A stretch of 64,000 nt of DNA. Origin: Isoetes taiwanensis. Its lineage: Eukaryota > Streptophyta > Lycopodiopsida > Isoetales > Isoetaceae. The position numbers were made by a program, and so were the translations under genes. The notes below the pieces were generated by a model. It was given only the letters and a program-made list of their open reading frames with translations. It was not told where the DNA came from and ran no database searches. The DNA is taken from contig JAJEKV010000020.1 in assembly GCA_021234155.1 (NCBI GenBank), positions 8,232,563 through 8,296,562 of the forward strand. Direction: 5' to 3'. Positions 1-12,660 of this stretch are shown piece after piece; the stretch's first letter is position 1, and every line of letters begins with the position of its first letter.

Positions 1-842
1 AAATGAAGAATGAGGCTACAATAAGTTGTAGATACATAATTCATGTTGTGTCCAGTGTGAAGTAAAAATGCAGTACGAGATGGATGTAATAACTCAAGAC
101 CAAATCTAACAGCCAGCCATCTTATTCTGTTCGCAACTGTCAGACCCTCCCATCTCATTGCATTTACATGCCAACCATAGTATCCTCTTTATCCAATCCC
201 GTGCAGCCTGCAAGAACTTCTCAAAGTACAACCTTTATGACTACATACAGTTCCATGGCAGGGCTCCATCCATAGGTATGACTATCTTATATCTAAAGGG
301 AAGACGCTGCTCAATGATATAACAGCACCCAAGGAGGTTTGGAACTAGGGACTGGTTTACTACATATATGTGCCGGTCCAATGTAACCTCTAGGGGGGTA
401 AAATTGCTGTGCTTTGTCCTCCCTGAAAAGTGACCAAACTCCCAATTATACCAAGACGTGGAGCCAATGGATCCAAGAGGCAGCCTGATCAGATGGAGAT
501 TATCCAGTGTCATGTCTCGTGCAATATCTCAGCCTTACCTATCCATGTCGCGCTAGCTATGACAGGGTCAACTTATCACTAGGTGATATATGATTGATGA
601 TAATCTCTAAATGTGAAAATATGACACTGAAGGACCCCCAAACACATGATGAATCAGTTTAGCTCTTTTTTGTAATGGTGACTCAAGTCCAAGAATTTTG
701 TTCAGGATGAATTCAAGAGGGACGTCTGTGAATAAGAATTGTACCAGTTTGGAACTGTTCCAACCTGTGACAATCTTTATCGTATCTTACGTTCCCTCGA
801 TAAGCCAGTGTATTTGGCTGAACCAAGAAAACAAGTGATTAA
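1..842. other. No recognisable gene
   Basis: This stretch lies downstream (minus strand) of the copper amine oxidase pseudogene. A 90-codon minus-strand frame at 241-513 matches nothing I recognise and has no supporting context. I looked here for the C-terminal copper amine oxidase exons and could not find them, so that gene is either truncated or its next intron extends beyond the window. Confidence 0.4.
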
Positions 843-895
843 TCATTCGAAGTCCAACAAACAAACAAAACTTTTATAGAAGCATAGAAAAAGTA

Positions 896-2240
896 CAATC
901 CAATGACGCGCAGTACTAATGTTGCAATCACGCTGAGCATGTTTCTCAGAGCTTAACAATGTCTCCTCCGCATAGAAGGCATTATTATGTGGGTTCTCGG
1001 GCCCTGAATCTTCTGCTTTTACATTAACTTCCACTACCTGCAAAACATACAGAAACCCAATTTAGGTTACAATCCATGAATATAATAGGAAAGGATATGA
1101 TTTACCTGATTTGCAGCTTCACCAGGCTTTGAATCCACTGACATGTCCATACGAGCAACAAAAAAATGTTGATGTACAGGAGCATAAAGTCCAGGTGCAA
1201 TCATTGTACCATGTTTCCTTCTTTCTCCTGGAGGGAGGGCACCAAGACTCAAAATACCGGTAAGCTTTACTTCAGCCTCTATCTTCCCATCCTGAGTAAC
1301 AGAGAAATTAGTAATGACAAACAATAAAGAGTTCTAAGTGGGGTTACAATATTTTTCCTGAAGTTCAAGAAGCAAATTTGCTTCCAACCTAACCCAAAGA
1401 AACATGTGTGCACTGATAAGAGGGCTAGACGTTTCCTTTTCAATGACCCACAAAACTAAAGTTGAGCTTGGGATATCCTTCAAACATATATAGTCATGAT
1501 TTTGCAACCTTAAACTAGCAGCTTTTGAATTCATCAGACGAGGATCCAATAATTTACCATTTTCGGGCTTTTCAGAATGAAGCAAAACAAAGATTGTACA
1601 TCTACAAATGAAATGTAAAGCTCTAGTTAAAATATTGACGATACACGATACAAATGCCGAAAAAATCCATATTCATAGTTGGAAATAGTGCGGATAAAAG
1701 AAATTGAGAGTCGCTGGATCTCCTTACTTGAAGAAGACACGTCCTCCAATCCCGATGTTTCCACACAAGATGCCATAATCTTCCTCATGCATGCAAATAG
1801 CATTTTTTATCTTCTCTACACTGCCATTGAAGCTCGAAAGATAGGCATGGAAATAATAAATGTATCCAAGACAGTCACATCCCTACATCCATATCCAAGG
1901 CTTTGCTTAGATAGTCAGCAAACAATGCAATTTTAAAGCCTCAAGGTACTAAAGCCTCAAGGTACTAATTTACATAGAACTGGCCAAAATCTTTCTTAAA
2001 TATTAGACAAACATACATATAAGCTAACCTTATTGTCAATGAATGAGCATTTTTTCCCAGACCATCTTCTCCTGCATCAAATGCATTCTTTCGATAGTGT
2101 GGATCATGAGGATCTCCATAAGGCACCACCATTTCAACAAAACTCAAACGATGTGCAATACATCTGCGACCTCTGCTTCCATCATTGTATCCCACTGAAT
2201 ACATAACAAGGCCTTCCTGGGAGTAAATCCCACACGAAAG
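896..2240 (-). pseudogene. Copper-containing primary amine oxidase, partial pseudogene
   Basis: Plant copper amine oxidases (TPQ cofactor) oxidise primary amines and polyamines to aldehydes, releasing H2O2. Four exon remnants run in order on the minus strand: about 2240-2029 ([48 protein letters not shown]), 1882-1647 ([24 protein letters not shown]), 1291-1106 ([33 protein letters not shown]) and 1037-896 ([26 protein letters not shown]). Exons are bounded by AG acceptors and GT donors. The first exon has a one-base deletion after FTPR. The second has at least two frame changes and an in-frame stop, and loses conserved W and F residues. The N-terminal part with the TPQ tyrosine and the C-terminal exons are absent. 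The family assignment is secure; loss of function is inferred from the lesions. Confidence 0.93.
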
Positions 2241-2796
2241 CTAGTCCATACTAGACTAATCTTGTACAGACTAGCTAGTTTATCCCACCGCCTTGCGGCA
2301 GCCAAAGTGGAGGACACGTATAGGCTTTTAAGTTCTACCACGTCGGGGATCATCATCGTATACCCCCAGTAACCAACTCCCAAAGATAAATGTACATTGG
2401 CAAGGTTTGAACCCATGATCAAATGCACATTTATTTTGGCATTACTAGGCCTATACCAACTCACCACACATCCGTTGGGAAAAACTTTTGCCTTACATGC
2501 ACACTTTGTAGGCAGGATTTAATCCCGCCTTAGGAAGTCTAGGTCCTAGGGGCAACTCTAGGGGCATGGCTTTTTAGCCTCACCATCCTAGTGCCACCTA
2601 CCATAGTCCCATTGTTTTTTTATTTCTTTGTTTAAGGTCCATACTAGACTAATCTTGTACAGAGTAGCTAGTTTATCCCACCGCCTTGCGACAGCCAAAG
2701 TGGAGGACACGTATAGGCTTTTAAGTTCTACCACGTCGGGGATCATCATCGTATACCCCCAGTAACCAACTCCCAAAGATAAATATACATTGGCAA

Positions 2797-2851
2797 GGTT
2801 TGAACCCATGACCAAATGCACATTTATTTTGGCATTACTAGGCCTATACCA
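2797..2851 (-). promoter_or_regulatory. Pol III-like A and B boxes (example from unit 2)
   Basis: On the minus strand an A-box-like TGGTATAGGCC (2851-2841) is followed about 33 bp later by a B-box-like GGTTCAAACC within 2807-2797. The match to GGTTCGAnnCC is imperfect. The same pair recurs in most units of the array. The spacing fits tRNA-derived SINEs. Activity cannot be judged from sequence. Confidence 0.5.
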
Positions 2852-4613
2852 ACTCACCACACATCCGTTGGGCAAAATTTTTGCCTTACATGCACACTTT
2901 GTAGGCAGGATTTAATCCCGCCTTAGGAAGTCTAGGTCCTAGGGGCAACTCTAGTGGCATGGCTTTTTAGCCTCACCATCCTAGTGCCACCTACCATAGT
3001 CCCATTGTTTTTTTATTACTTTGTTTAAGGTCCATACTAGACTAATCTTGTACAGACTAGCTAGTTTATCCCACCGCCTTGCGGCAGCCAAAGTGGAGGA
3101 CACGTATAGGCTTTTAAGTTCTACCACGTCGGGGATCATCATCGTATACCCCCAGTAACCAACTCCCAAAGATAAATATACATTGGCAAGGTTTGAACCC
3201 ATGACCAAATGCACATTTATTTTGGCATTACTAGGCCTGTACCAACTCACCACACATCCGTTGGGCAAAACTTTTGCCTTACATGCACACTTTGTAGGCA
3301 GGATTTAATCCCGCCTTAGGAAGTCTAGGTCCTAGGGGCAACTCTAGGGGCATGGCTTTTTAGCCTCACCATCCTAGTGCCACCTACCATAGTCCCATTG
3401 TTTTTTTATTTCTTTGTTTAAGGTCCATACTAGACTAATCTTGTACAGACTAGCTAGTTTATCCCACCGCGTTGCGGCAACCAAAGTGGAGGACACGTAT
3501 AGGCTTTTAAGTTCTACCATCATCGTATAACCCCAGTAACCAACTCCCAAAGATAAACATACATTGGCAATGTTTGAACCCATGACCAAATGCACATTTA
3601 TTTTGGCATTACTAGACCTATACAAACTCACCACACATCCGTTGGGCAAAACTTTTGCCTTACATGCACACTTTGTAGGCAGGATTTAATCCCGCCTTAG
3701 GAAGTCTAGGTCCTAGGGGCAACTCTAGGGGCATGGCTTTTTAGCCTCCATCCTAGTGCCACCTACCATAGTCCCATTGTTTTTTTATTCCTTTGTTTAA
3801 GGTCCATACTAGACTAATCTTGTACAGACTAGCTAGTTTATCCCACCGCCTTGCGGCAACCAAAGTGGAGGACACATAGGCTTTTAAGATCTACCACGTC
3901 GGGGATCATCATCTATAACCCCAGTAACCAACTCCCAAAGATAAACATACATTGGCAAGGTTTGAACCCATGACCAAATGCACATTTATTTTGGCATTAC
4001 TAGACCTATACCAACTCACCACACATCCGTTAACTTTTGCCTTACATGCACACTTTGTAGGCAGGATTTAATCCCGCCTTAGGAAGTCTAGGTCTTAGGG
4101 GCAACTCTAGGGGCATGGCTTTTTAGCCTCACCATCCTAGTGCCACCTACCATAGTCCCATTGTTTTTTTATTCCTTTGTTTAAGGTCCATACTAGACTA
4201 ATCTTGTATGCATTGCACTAGCTAGTTTATCCCACTAGCCTTCTTTGTGCGGCAACCAAAGTGGAGGACACGTATAGGCTTTTAAGTTCTACCATCATCG
4301 TATAACCCCAGTAACCAACTCCCAAAGATAAACATACATTGGCAAGGTTTGAACCTATGACCAAATGCACATTTATTTTGACATTACTAGACCTATACCA
4401 ACTCACCACACATCCGTTGGGCAAAACTTTTGCCTTACATGCACACTTTGTAGGCAGGATTTAATCCCGCCTTAGGAAGTCTAAGTCCTAGGGGCAACTC
4501 TAGGGGCATGGCTTTTTAGCCTCACCATCCTAGTGCCACCTACCATAGTCCCATTATTTTTTTATTCCTTTGTTTAAGGTCCATACTAGACTAATCTTGT
4601 ACAGACTAGCTAG

Positions 4614-4719
4614 TTTATCCCACCGCCTTGCGGCAACCAAAGTGGAGGACACGTATAGGCTTTTAATTTATCCCACCGCCTTGCGGCAACCAAAGTGGAG
4701 GACACGTATAGGCTTTTAA
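4614..4719. repeat. 53-bp perfect tandem duplication inside the last array unit
   Basis: The segment 4614-4666 is repeated immediately at 4667-4719. The duplication is present only in the seventh unit, so it arose after the array formed. Confidence 0.9.
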
Positions 4720-4931
4720 GTTCTACCATGTCGGGGATCATCATCGTATAACCCCAGTAACCAATTCCCAAAGATAAACATACATTGGCAAGGTTTGAAC
4801 CCATGACCAAATGCACATTTATTTTGACATTACTAGACCTATACCAACTCACCACACATCCGTTGGGCAAAACTTTTGCCTTACATGCACACTTTGTAGG
4901 CAGGATTTAATCCCGCCTTAGGAAGTCTAGG

Positions 4932-7900
4932 AATGAGAAACCAAGCTTATGGCTATGGCGGATGCTGTTCGAATGATGGGCAGAGCGGGGATGAATACGC
5001 ATGCATGCAAAGACAGGGGTGGGATAAATAAAAAGGCTTAAAGGCGCCGCCCTATTTGTTTTGATTAATAATGGGCAATATTATTTTTTATTTAAGAATT
5101 TGCTTTCTAATTCTAATGTGAGACGTTTTCTTAATGGTGGAATATGCTATGTGATAGCAATATTGTTCTTATCTTACCCCTCCTATATTTGAAGGGAAAA
5201 CTAGTGGTGTGGTCTTTCCACATGGTGCTCTATGTCCTATTTTGTCGTCTTGTTATAGTTTAGTCTATTGTATATCTTTTATTATACTTATATATGTCCC
5301 CTATTCCTGCAGGCTTTTCCAACCTCAAGTTGTGGATCAATAATCCCACATCAATCTCAAATTGCAGATGGAATACTTGCACGTTTTGGGTTTAGCCAAA
5401 TGTTGTGTTGACATCTGTCCTCACCATCTACCACTTCAGTGGTCTCTTAGTATCCCTTTTGCACTAGCTTTTTGAATGTAACAACTAAGTCTATGATATG
5501 CTCTTTCCCAATTGTCGTGGATCTTGTAGGTTGGCAATATAATATGGTAGACAAGTTCAGGGTTGTTGCACTCCAGTTGTGTTGTAATTAGGAACTCCGC
5601 CAAATAAAGTTATGAATGCAAGTAAGTTAGGTGCATGAGCCTAATCTAAAAATTTTGAATTTCCGTACGCCTTTGTGGTTTCTGGTAATGTTCGCAATTT
5701 CTTTGTCTCGATTAGCAAGAAAAGCAAGATGAGTTGGTCATAAATTTGTAGGGAAAGGTAGCATGGATTTGGAGGGTATGAGAGTCCATAGGAGCAAAAA
5801 GAAGAGCTCGAAGAAGCAAAAAGGGGATAGGAAGAAGATGCCGGGCAAAATTCACTGAAGGTAAGAAAGCACTATCACAAATGGCATTCGCAGAGAAGTG
5901 CAAAGGAAAGTTATGTGGTCCATTAGTTCATAGGCATAGCAGAGAAAATTTAGTTGAATCTTAAATTCGCCATCAAAGAAATTGGATAAAAAAGCAATCC
6001 GCAAGGGTTGTAGACCATGCCCTTGAAGATCAAATTCTTTCCATTTCCAATGACCTTGAAGCAAAAGAGGAAATATTGCAATCTAAGAACCAAAAGTTAG
6101 AAGCTCAAATCTTCAGCAAAAGATGACAGAGTTGTCACCAGACAATCTGCTTTTGCAATAATAGTTGGTGCTCAAGAAGGCATTTCAAATCAAGTCAGTT
6201 GTAGACATGCGAGTAAGATGTTAGTCTCATAATGGTTAAATATCATAATGGCTAAATCTTAGTTGTTGGTCGAGAGCATAGGCATATGCCAAAAGAAACA
6301 TATTCCTGGCCACCAGGATAGAAAAACCTAATTTTAATCAAATGGAGTATTTTCGCTACATTGCACAACCAAATGGGCTGCATTTATCATGGTTTATGCC
6401 AAACTTGCTCAAGGCCGTGTTGCTATTATATTGAGCATTGTGGGGCTTTGAGCTATGAAGAGTGTCAATAATGTTTGCAGTTCTTAAAGCAAGTGTAATG
6501 ATGAACATTCTCTCGCATGTGAGAGTTATTCATTAATGGATCTTTGAATGTGAGTTGTGTTGTAATGATATTGTGGGGAACATTTTGATTGACGCATAAG
6601 GCATGATTGTTACATGGTTTTCGACGTATTGCCCAAAGGGCAATCCCTAGGCATGGAAATGAGAATTGAAGGATGTTCGTGGAATGTCCTAAGTGTGAGG
6701 TTGAGATTTGTGGTTAGTCCAAAATGCGTGAGGAATATACCGTTCCAATGATCAGAGATATGCAAAAAAAAAAAGATGCGCAATCTGCAATAGTTGCTAA
6801 ATTGAGTTTGAGCAAATATGCTCCGGTCTGAGAGTTCGCATGCAGTTACTCAATCTCACTTTTTTTTTCCCTAACTTCAGAGATGCGGCATATTTACTAG
6901 ATTTGGGATAGGTCATTTATGCAAGCAGTGGCGAATAGATGGGCACATTCTTGATTGAAGTGAAGGTTATTCTTTTATGTATTTTTTTTGTAGACTGATA
7001 GCCATGGAATATCCATTTTTAGAGTATAATTAGGAGGTTGCATATCCTCATCATTTGGATAGACCCTGGGAAATGTTCCCATCTACAGAGATTGCAGCTA
7101 TTTACCTCTGGCAGTTCTAGATGTTACATAATATTCTAGTCTCCACATCTCACATTTGTTATTTGCAACATCTATTTACCTGGAAGTCAAGACACTCATG
7201 CCCTTATTTCATTCGAGGTATATAAATCAATCTTGCCAATTTCAATTTCTGTAGTTTCTAGAATGGCGTTCTTGAGAATTTGTTCTGGAAGAGATAAGAG
7301 CTTCAAAGCCATTCACAACTGCAAATCTTTAGAGCTCCATTGAATTGTGCAACCAATTAGATCCTGTTGACCGAGGTAATAGATTTGGTCTTGGAATTTG
7401 TTCTGAAAGAGATATGAGGTTTAGATAAGCTAGTTTGTTTAAAGTCCCATCTGGTTCATGGCTTTTGTTAGCCGAAAAGTTGCATATATCTGAAATTATG
7501 GTTAGATTGGAGGTTGTCGATGCCAGGAACCCTATTAACTCGTTGTAGAAACCAGAATTGAGCTTCAAGAACTTGGAGTTTCGCAGGCAAGATCCACGGA
7601 CTTAAAGGATGGTGATTGTCTATTAAGTTGGGGTCTTTCCTTTTGCATTTCTAGGGTTTCATACCATAGCAAAAATGGGCGTTGCAGTTGCCCTCACTAT
7701 AATTCTGCATATATCTGGTGAAGCAAAGTTCTGGACCTACAAGCACAGAGCTATTAAGTCGTTGTGACTTCATGATTTCTTTGTGTCTTTAGTTACAATC
7801 ATAAGTGCATCAGGCATGTACTACAAAGCTACTCAAGTTTAACAAGTATAATTTGGATTTAATTGGATTTGTCTCTTCTTAGAAGTGAATAGGAGGCATT

Positions 7901-9362
7901 ACAAAGGTGTCCTATGTGGTCAATTTAAAGGATGTGTATGTTCTCCAGTATTTATGCGTTGTCAAGTTCTTGTTTCTATTTCAAATATAACCTAAAATCA
8001 TGTGAATTATTCATGTTAATCACAACTCTACTTCTATCTCCATACACATTTCTAGCAGGCAACCCACTGTGCGACAGCACCTTGTTTGAGTTCTAATTTT
8101 TGCATGTATTGGCTACTTGCTCAGACAACATAGCGTGGATTCTCAAGTGTGATCCCTCTTTTTTGCTTTATGGCATAGCCCAATGCATGTGGTGGATTGT
8201 TAGTTGTTAGTGTAGCCATTGCCATTTTTTGGCAATGGTATTAAGTTTTCTGGCTGGGAAAGTGTACTTTTTGCCAATCGTATTAGGATTTCTAGTGGTC
8301 CATGTAACCATGTTCACTTTTTGCAATGGTATTAAATTTTATGGGCAATATTGTATTCGTTGTTTCATTTTATACATTAATCTAGGGTGCACCATGGTTG
8401 AACACACTACAGCCTCTACACGTGGAGTGAACCACGTGTAAGAGTACATGTAGCCCAAACCTTCCAATATCCATAAAACCACATATAAGCTAGAGAGAAA
8501 AGAGGGTTAAACCATCCTTCAAAGTGCATCAATGGATGCCCTAGCTTACAGTTAGATATTACCTACAAGAGGAGTTTGGATACTGAGTTTCGGGTCCTTT
8601 TCTGAGACAAGAAGCTTGCTAATGGATTGGCCAGTTAGATGGAAATGGCCCAAGGTTACACTTTCCTCTGTCCCTCTCCCAAGCCCTATGAGGGTAGGAT
8701 CAACCATGATGCTAGAGGCGGGATCTAGAGCTGGGGGACCACATTGCCTGTAGAAGAGCCTATAGTACTACCTTCAATAATCCAAGACTCATCAGAGTGT
8801 ACTCCTTGGAGAGCCAATTGAAGTAGCTCTAAGGATCAATACCATTGGAACCAAAACCTAGACATGGGGAGAACCTCTCATGAACTCTTCTCGTCAGGGG
8901 AACTTCCATCCCTGCTCTAATTCATTGCATTTCTGACTACTAGAGTTCCGATCATGTTGTTGTTCAGACAAGCTGGACCTCGCCTCCTGCTGCTCAACTA
9001 TTGGCAATCCCCTAGTAACTCCATGAAGATTACAGGTGGGTTTGACTTGGGAGCCAAAAAGGGTTCAAGACTGCTAGAACTAGAAGCATACTATAATGCA
9101 TCACTATTCTGTAGGTTAAGGTTTTGTCTACGATGTCCTTTCATAAAATACAAATGCATAGAGCTTTAAGAACAAGATTAACATATTATATCATCTATAA
9201 AGTAAGAGCATTCATCTAAGACTAAAGAAATCGGTCCACATACTCACAAAAGAACTCTAAGCTAGTAAAGGTCAAGGGAGATGGACTAATCTTGAGGTGT
9301 TCATGATGAAAGATCAAGCTATTGGAGGTCACCAGAACAGATAGAAAAGGCACTAGGAAGGG
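4932..9362. other. No confident gene; degenerate sequence
   Basis: I see no gene here. A short plus-strand stretch at about 6028-6125 reads as a lysine/glutamate-rich coiled-coil-like segment (DLEAKEEILQSKNQKLEAQI) ending in stops, perhaps a transposon or gene remnant. Small imperfect duplications occur near 7266-7425 and 8229-8345. The rest is AT-rich with no frame I would call coding. Confidence 0.35.
8418..8439. promoter_or_regulatory. Paired G-boxes in an 8-bp inverted repeat
   Basis: ACACGTGG and CCACGTGT are separated by six bases. Each contains a perfect CACGTG G-box core, the palindrome bound by plant bHLH/bZIP factors. No gene start is recognisable nearby, so a regulatory role is speculative. 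Confidence 0.3.
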
Positions 9363-9370
9363 CGCCCAAT

Positions 9371-9470
9371 AGAATAAATAGAATAGAATAGAATAGAATA
9401 GAATAGAATAGAATAGAATAGAATAGAGTTTTTATTGTCCATGAAGACCAATCAGCCTGTGGAACCCAAC
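9371..9470 (-). mobile_element. 5'-truncated LINE 3' end with (GAATA)n tail
   Basis: A pentamer microsatellite (GAATA)n at 9371-9426 is joined to a stretch that, on the minus strand, reads GGTCTTCATGGACAATAAAAA followed by (TATTC)n. This resembles the 3' terminus of the full-length LINE at 57590-57661 (GGTCTCCGTGGACGTTAAAA, then a TTCTA repeat). It is probably a short dead-on-arrival copy of a related LINE family. Confidence 0.7.
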
Positions 9471-10139
9471 AAACAAGCAAAAATGGCTGCAATGCATATA
9501 TCAGAAAGTCCGAGTTTTGTATCGAGAAAAAAATTTGCCTGAATCAAGCAAAAAAGGTCCAATAGAGCCTAGCTAAACACTCGCCCAACCCCCAATAGAG
9601 CTCAAAAAAAGGTAAGTCGCTGGACAGATAGGCCAAAGCTCATGGAAAAGCTCTGAAGCTCTTGAAGAAGCTTTGAAGATGCCCAAAACAAAGCCACAAA
9701 TAGAGATGAGCCACTATGACAAAGATATTGCTATCTGCTGAGATAGCTCGGAACAGAGATAGGCGTAGAGCAAACTAAAGAGAGGCAAAACAAAGTTAGG
9801 GGAAGGGCGAAAATGATGTCTTACAAGAAAAAAAGAAAAAAAAAATGCAAAAGGGCAATTTAGCAGAAAAAGACAAAATACAAAATGAGAGAGAAAAAAA
9901 ATAGAGGAATTTTTTGTGAGGGCGATGGGAGACGCGTTTTTCTAGAAAGGGAAAAAAATTCTAAAACACACGGAGGGGTGACAAATCTACCTTATTCAAA
10001 AGTTCCAATAATTATGACATAATCCGAATTTAAATGGATGATGGTAGTATACATTCTCTAGATTTCATGTTTTCCGGGATAGTCCCTCTTCAAATATATT
10101 TCCTTCTTCGAAGTAGTTTCTTCTTCACTTGCAAACTTC
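9471..10139. other. Purine-rich, no gene
   Basis: A-rich and AG-rich sequence with runs of A. No coding frame or RNA gene was recognised. It lies just beyond the decayed integrase end of the gypsy remnant and might be that element's 3' non-coding part. Confidence 0.35.
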
Positions 10140-12660
10140 CACTTTATGACATGTTCATGTGGTTTTCCTTGATACTGTCGACTCCCCTGATTTAAGGAAC
10201 TTTTCTGGGTAGTCCTTCATCCTCTTCAAGAAGATGATGATCCTGCAAAATGATATAATGCAATGCTTAAGCATGCTAAAGACTTTATGGACTCTTAAAT
10301 ATAGAAGAAGTTGTATCTCGTAAGCTAAGCTCCTCACTTCTTGAATGGTCCTGCCCATCTATGGACTAACTTCTTTGTCGTTCCAATTCTGAATTTGCCT
10401 TTCTTAACTGCATTGTTAAGCCATACTTCATTGTCCTTCTCAAAGTTCATGTTTGTGTGATGCTTATTTGCATAGGCTTTTTACCTTGTCTGCGTTTTAA
10501 ATATACATTTCCTTGCTTTTTTATGCTAGCTTCCATGTCTTGGAGTAAATCTTGTGCCAATTACACTCTGCTGGATTGTGCTATATTGCTAAAATTAAGC
10601 ATTGGTATCCATATGTTAGCATGAAGGGTGTCATACTTATAACGAGTGCTTAACACTATTATAAGTGAATTTAGCTGAATAAATGTATGATTTCCATTGT
10701 TCTTGCTTGTCCCATACATAGATTCTTAGCATCTATCTGCCGTCTATTTGTGGATGGTATGTCGTACTCATATGTAGCTTGGTGCCGATCGTTTGGCATA
10801 GCACCTACCAAAACCGCGAAAATCGGACCTCGGTGGGGCACTATTCCTCTTGACATATTGTGCAACTTGAAGATGTGGTAATGAATATCACTCTCATTTT
10901 CAATGTCGTGATTATTGAGTTACATGATGCAAAGTGTGTTAAGCTTGGATAGCAAACCCACTACCATGAGGATGCTATATCATTCCTTTTTCTTGTTGTA
11001 GGAAAACCTATGATAAAATCCAAAGAATATGTCTCTCTTGCAGATTGGCACCTCAACTAGTTGTAGGTGTCTTAGGTATCTTACTGCTCACCCTTTACCC
11101 ATTAACATGCTATACACTGTTGGATATACTTTACAATATATTTCTTTATACCTGGCCAAAAGTAGCTTCTTCTTATGGCTGCATACGTTCACTCAAATCC
11201 TGGATGGCATGCTTTTGGTACATCGTGCAATATCGCAAAGAATCTGATCTCTGATCTCTGTATCATTGAGTATGCATAAGCTGCCTTTGTAATAGACATG
11301 CCCTTCCTCTAGCTTATAGCCAGTTGTTAGTTTCTTTTGCACTTGAGGCACATTGAGCTTACTTTCTTGCACTCCTTTGAATTATCATTTTTTGCTATTT
11401 TGTCCTTTATGGTGTTTAATATGTCATTGGAGACTATCATCAATGCTGAGCATTCCATTGTCTATGCTAGTCGTGAGAGTGCATTGGTGATGATGTTCAG
11501 ATTGCCTGGCTTATAGGTGATCTCAAAGGGTAGATAGGCTTACATCATCTCCAACCATCTTTATTGCCTCGTGCTTAAGACTGGTTGGACGAGAAAATGT
11601 TCCAACCATTGTGGTCCATGAAGATATGAAATGGAGTATTCAAAAGGTAATGATCCATGTCTTGAAGGATCTCACTATGGTCAAGAGTTCTTTCTCATGT
11701 GTCAATTACCTCAACTCTAGGTCATTGAACTTCTTTGAATCAAATGCAATGATTCGGCTTTCCTGCATTAGGATCGCTCTGATTCCTACATTGCAAACAT
11801 CGGTCATTAGCCCATAATGCTTCTCTAGATCCAGTAGAATCAATACTGGTGCCATTATAAGTGCTTATTTCAGCTTCTCATTGCACGTTATTGACCACGT
11901 TCTATCCCATTTGGCATTTTTCTTTGTTTTTTCTATCAATGGTAACCCTATGCTTGAGTAATCCTTAAGGAACTTGCAGTAATATCCTGCTAGGCCAAAA
12001 AAGCTTTGCACTTCTTTAGTGTTGGCCATTTCTCACAACTGTCTCGATCTTGACTGGGTCTGTGGGTAAGCCATTAGTTCCAACTATTTGACCTAAATAC
12101 TTCATGCTTGACGCTGCATATGAGCACTTACTCCATTTTGCGTATAGCTTGTTCTTATCAAGAATGTCGAATGCTTGCCTCAAATCTGTTACATGCTGAG
12201 CTATGGATTGAAATTTGTGAACATATTGTCAAAGAAAATGATATTGACTTATCCAAGTAGCCACGGAAGATGTTGCTCATCAAGTGCATGAATGTATTAA
12301 TGCATTGCAAAAACAAAAAGACATGACTGTGAACTCATAGTGCCCATACAGTGTCCTGCAAGCAGTTGTAATTGATCAAAAGATCATCCTCTCTCAAGAG
12401 GGGGTATTTATTATTTATGGTATCCTTATTTAGCCTTCAATAATGAATGCACATCCTTAGAGCGAGTCATTCTTTTTCTTAGTAAACAAGATTGGTGCCC
12501 CAAACGATGATGATTGGCCTTATGAAGCATGCTTCCAGTAAGTCATTTAGATGATCTTTAAGCTCCATTAGCTCGCACTTCATAAACCTATATGGTGGAT
12601 TCACCATTGGCTTGGCGTTTAAGACAAGCTTCCTCTCACATTCGATTTCCACTATAGGGG
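10140..12660 (-). pseudogene. Decayed Ty3/gypsy pol (RT, RNase H, integrase)
   Basis: Read on the minus strand in several frames, this follows Ty3/gypsy pol order. The RT start is at about 12650-12420 (PPYRFMKCELMELKDHL, EACFIRP, LRMCIHY, NNKYPLLREDDL). Further RT follows (MSNIFRGYLDK, MKYLGQIVGTNGLPTDPVKI). RNase H is at about 11800-11480 (GIRAILMQESRIIAFDSKK, THEKELLTIV, YKPGNLNIITNALSR). The integrase zinc-binding and core remnants are at about 11300-10600 (YFWPGIKKYIVKYIQQC), and an integrase C-terminal segment near 10330 contains WAGPFKK. Stops and frameshifts are frequent. It is much older than the gypsy element at 37-51 kb, and no LTRs were found. Sequence up to about 13006 may be its protease/linker part. 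Confidence 0.9.

Larger units (their letters stand above)
2241..4931 (-). repeat. Seven-unit tandem array of a SINE-like ~393-bp repeat
   Basis: Units begin at about 2244, 2637, 3030, 3423, 3802, 4186 and 4579, giving spacings of 393, 393, 393, 379, 384 and 393 bp. Units are highly similar, with small indels and a few substitutions. Read on the minus strand, each holds a tRNA-like pair of internal pol III boxes, which suggests a tRNA-derived SINE monomer amplified head to tail. The array abuts the acceptor of a copper amine oxidase exon, so it sits in that gene's intron. The 65-107-codon frames seen in most units are by-products of the repeat. I see no poly(A) or other tail between units, so amplification was probably by unequal exchange. 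The SINE assignment is an inference. Confidence 0.85.

Noticed and set aside
241-513. 90-codon frame as the missing copper amine oxidase C-terminus
   Set aside because: It contains none of the conserved C-terminal blocks (no HHGFF-like copper-ligand region).
2144-4870. Series of 65-107-codon minus-strand frames with near-identical proteins (MPNGCVVSWYR...)
   Set aside because: They are the same frame in each unit of the tandem array, include the tRNA-like boxes, and change length whenever a unit has an indel. Repetition explains the conservation.
8229-8441. 70-codon hydrophobic plus-strand frame as a small membrane protein
   Set aside because: It spans a local imperfect duplication, has no homology I recognise and no gene context.
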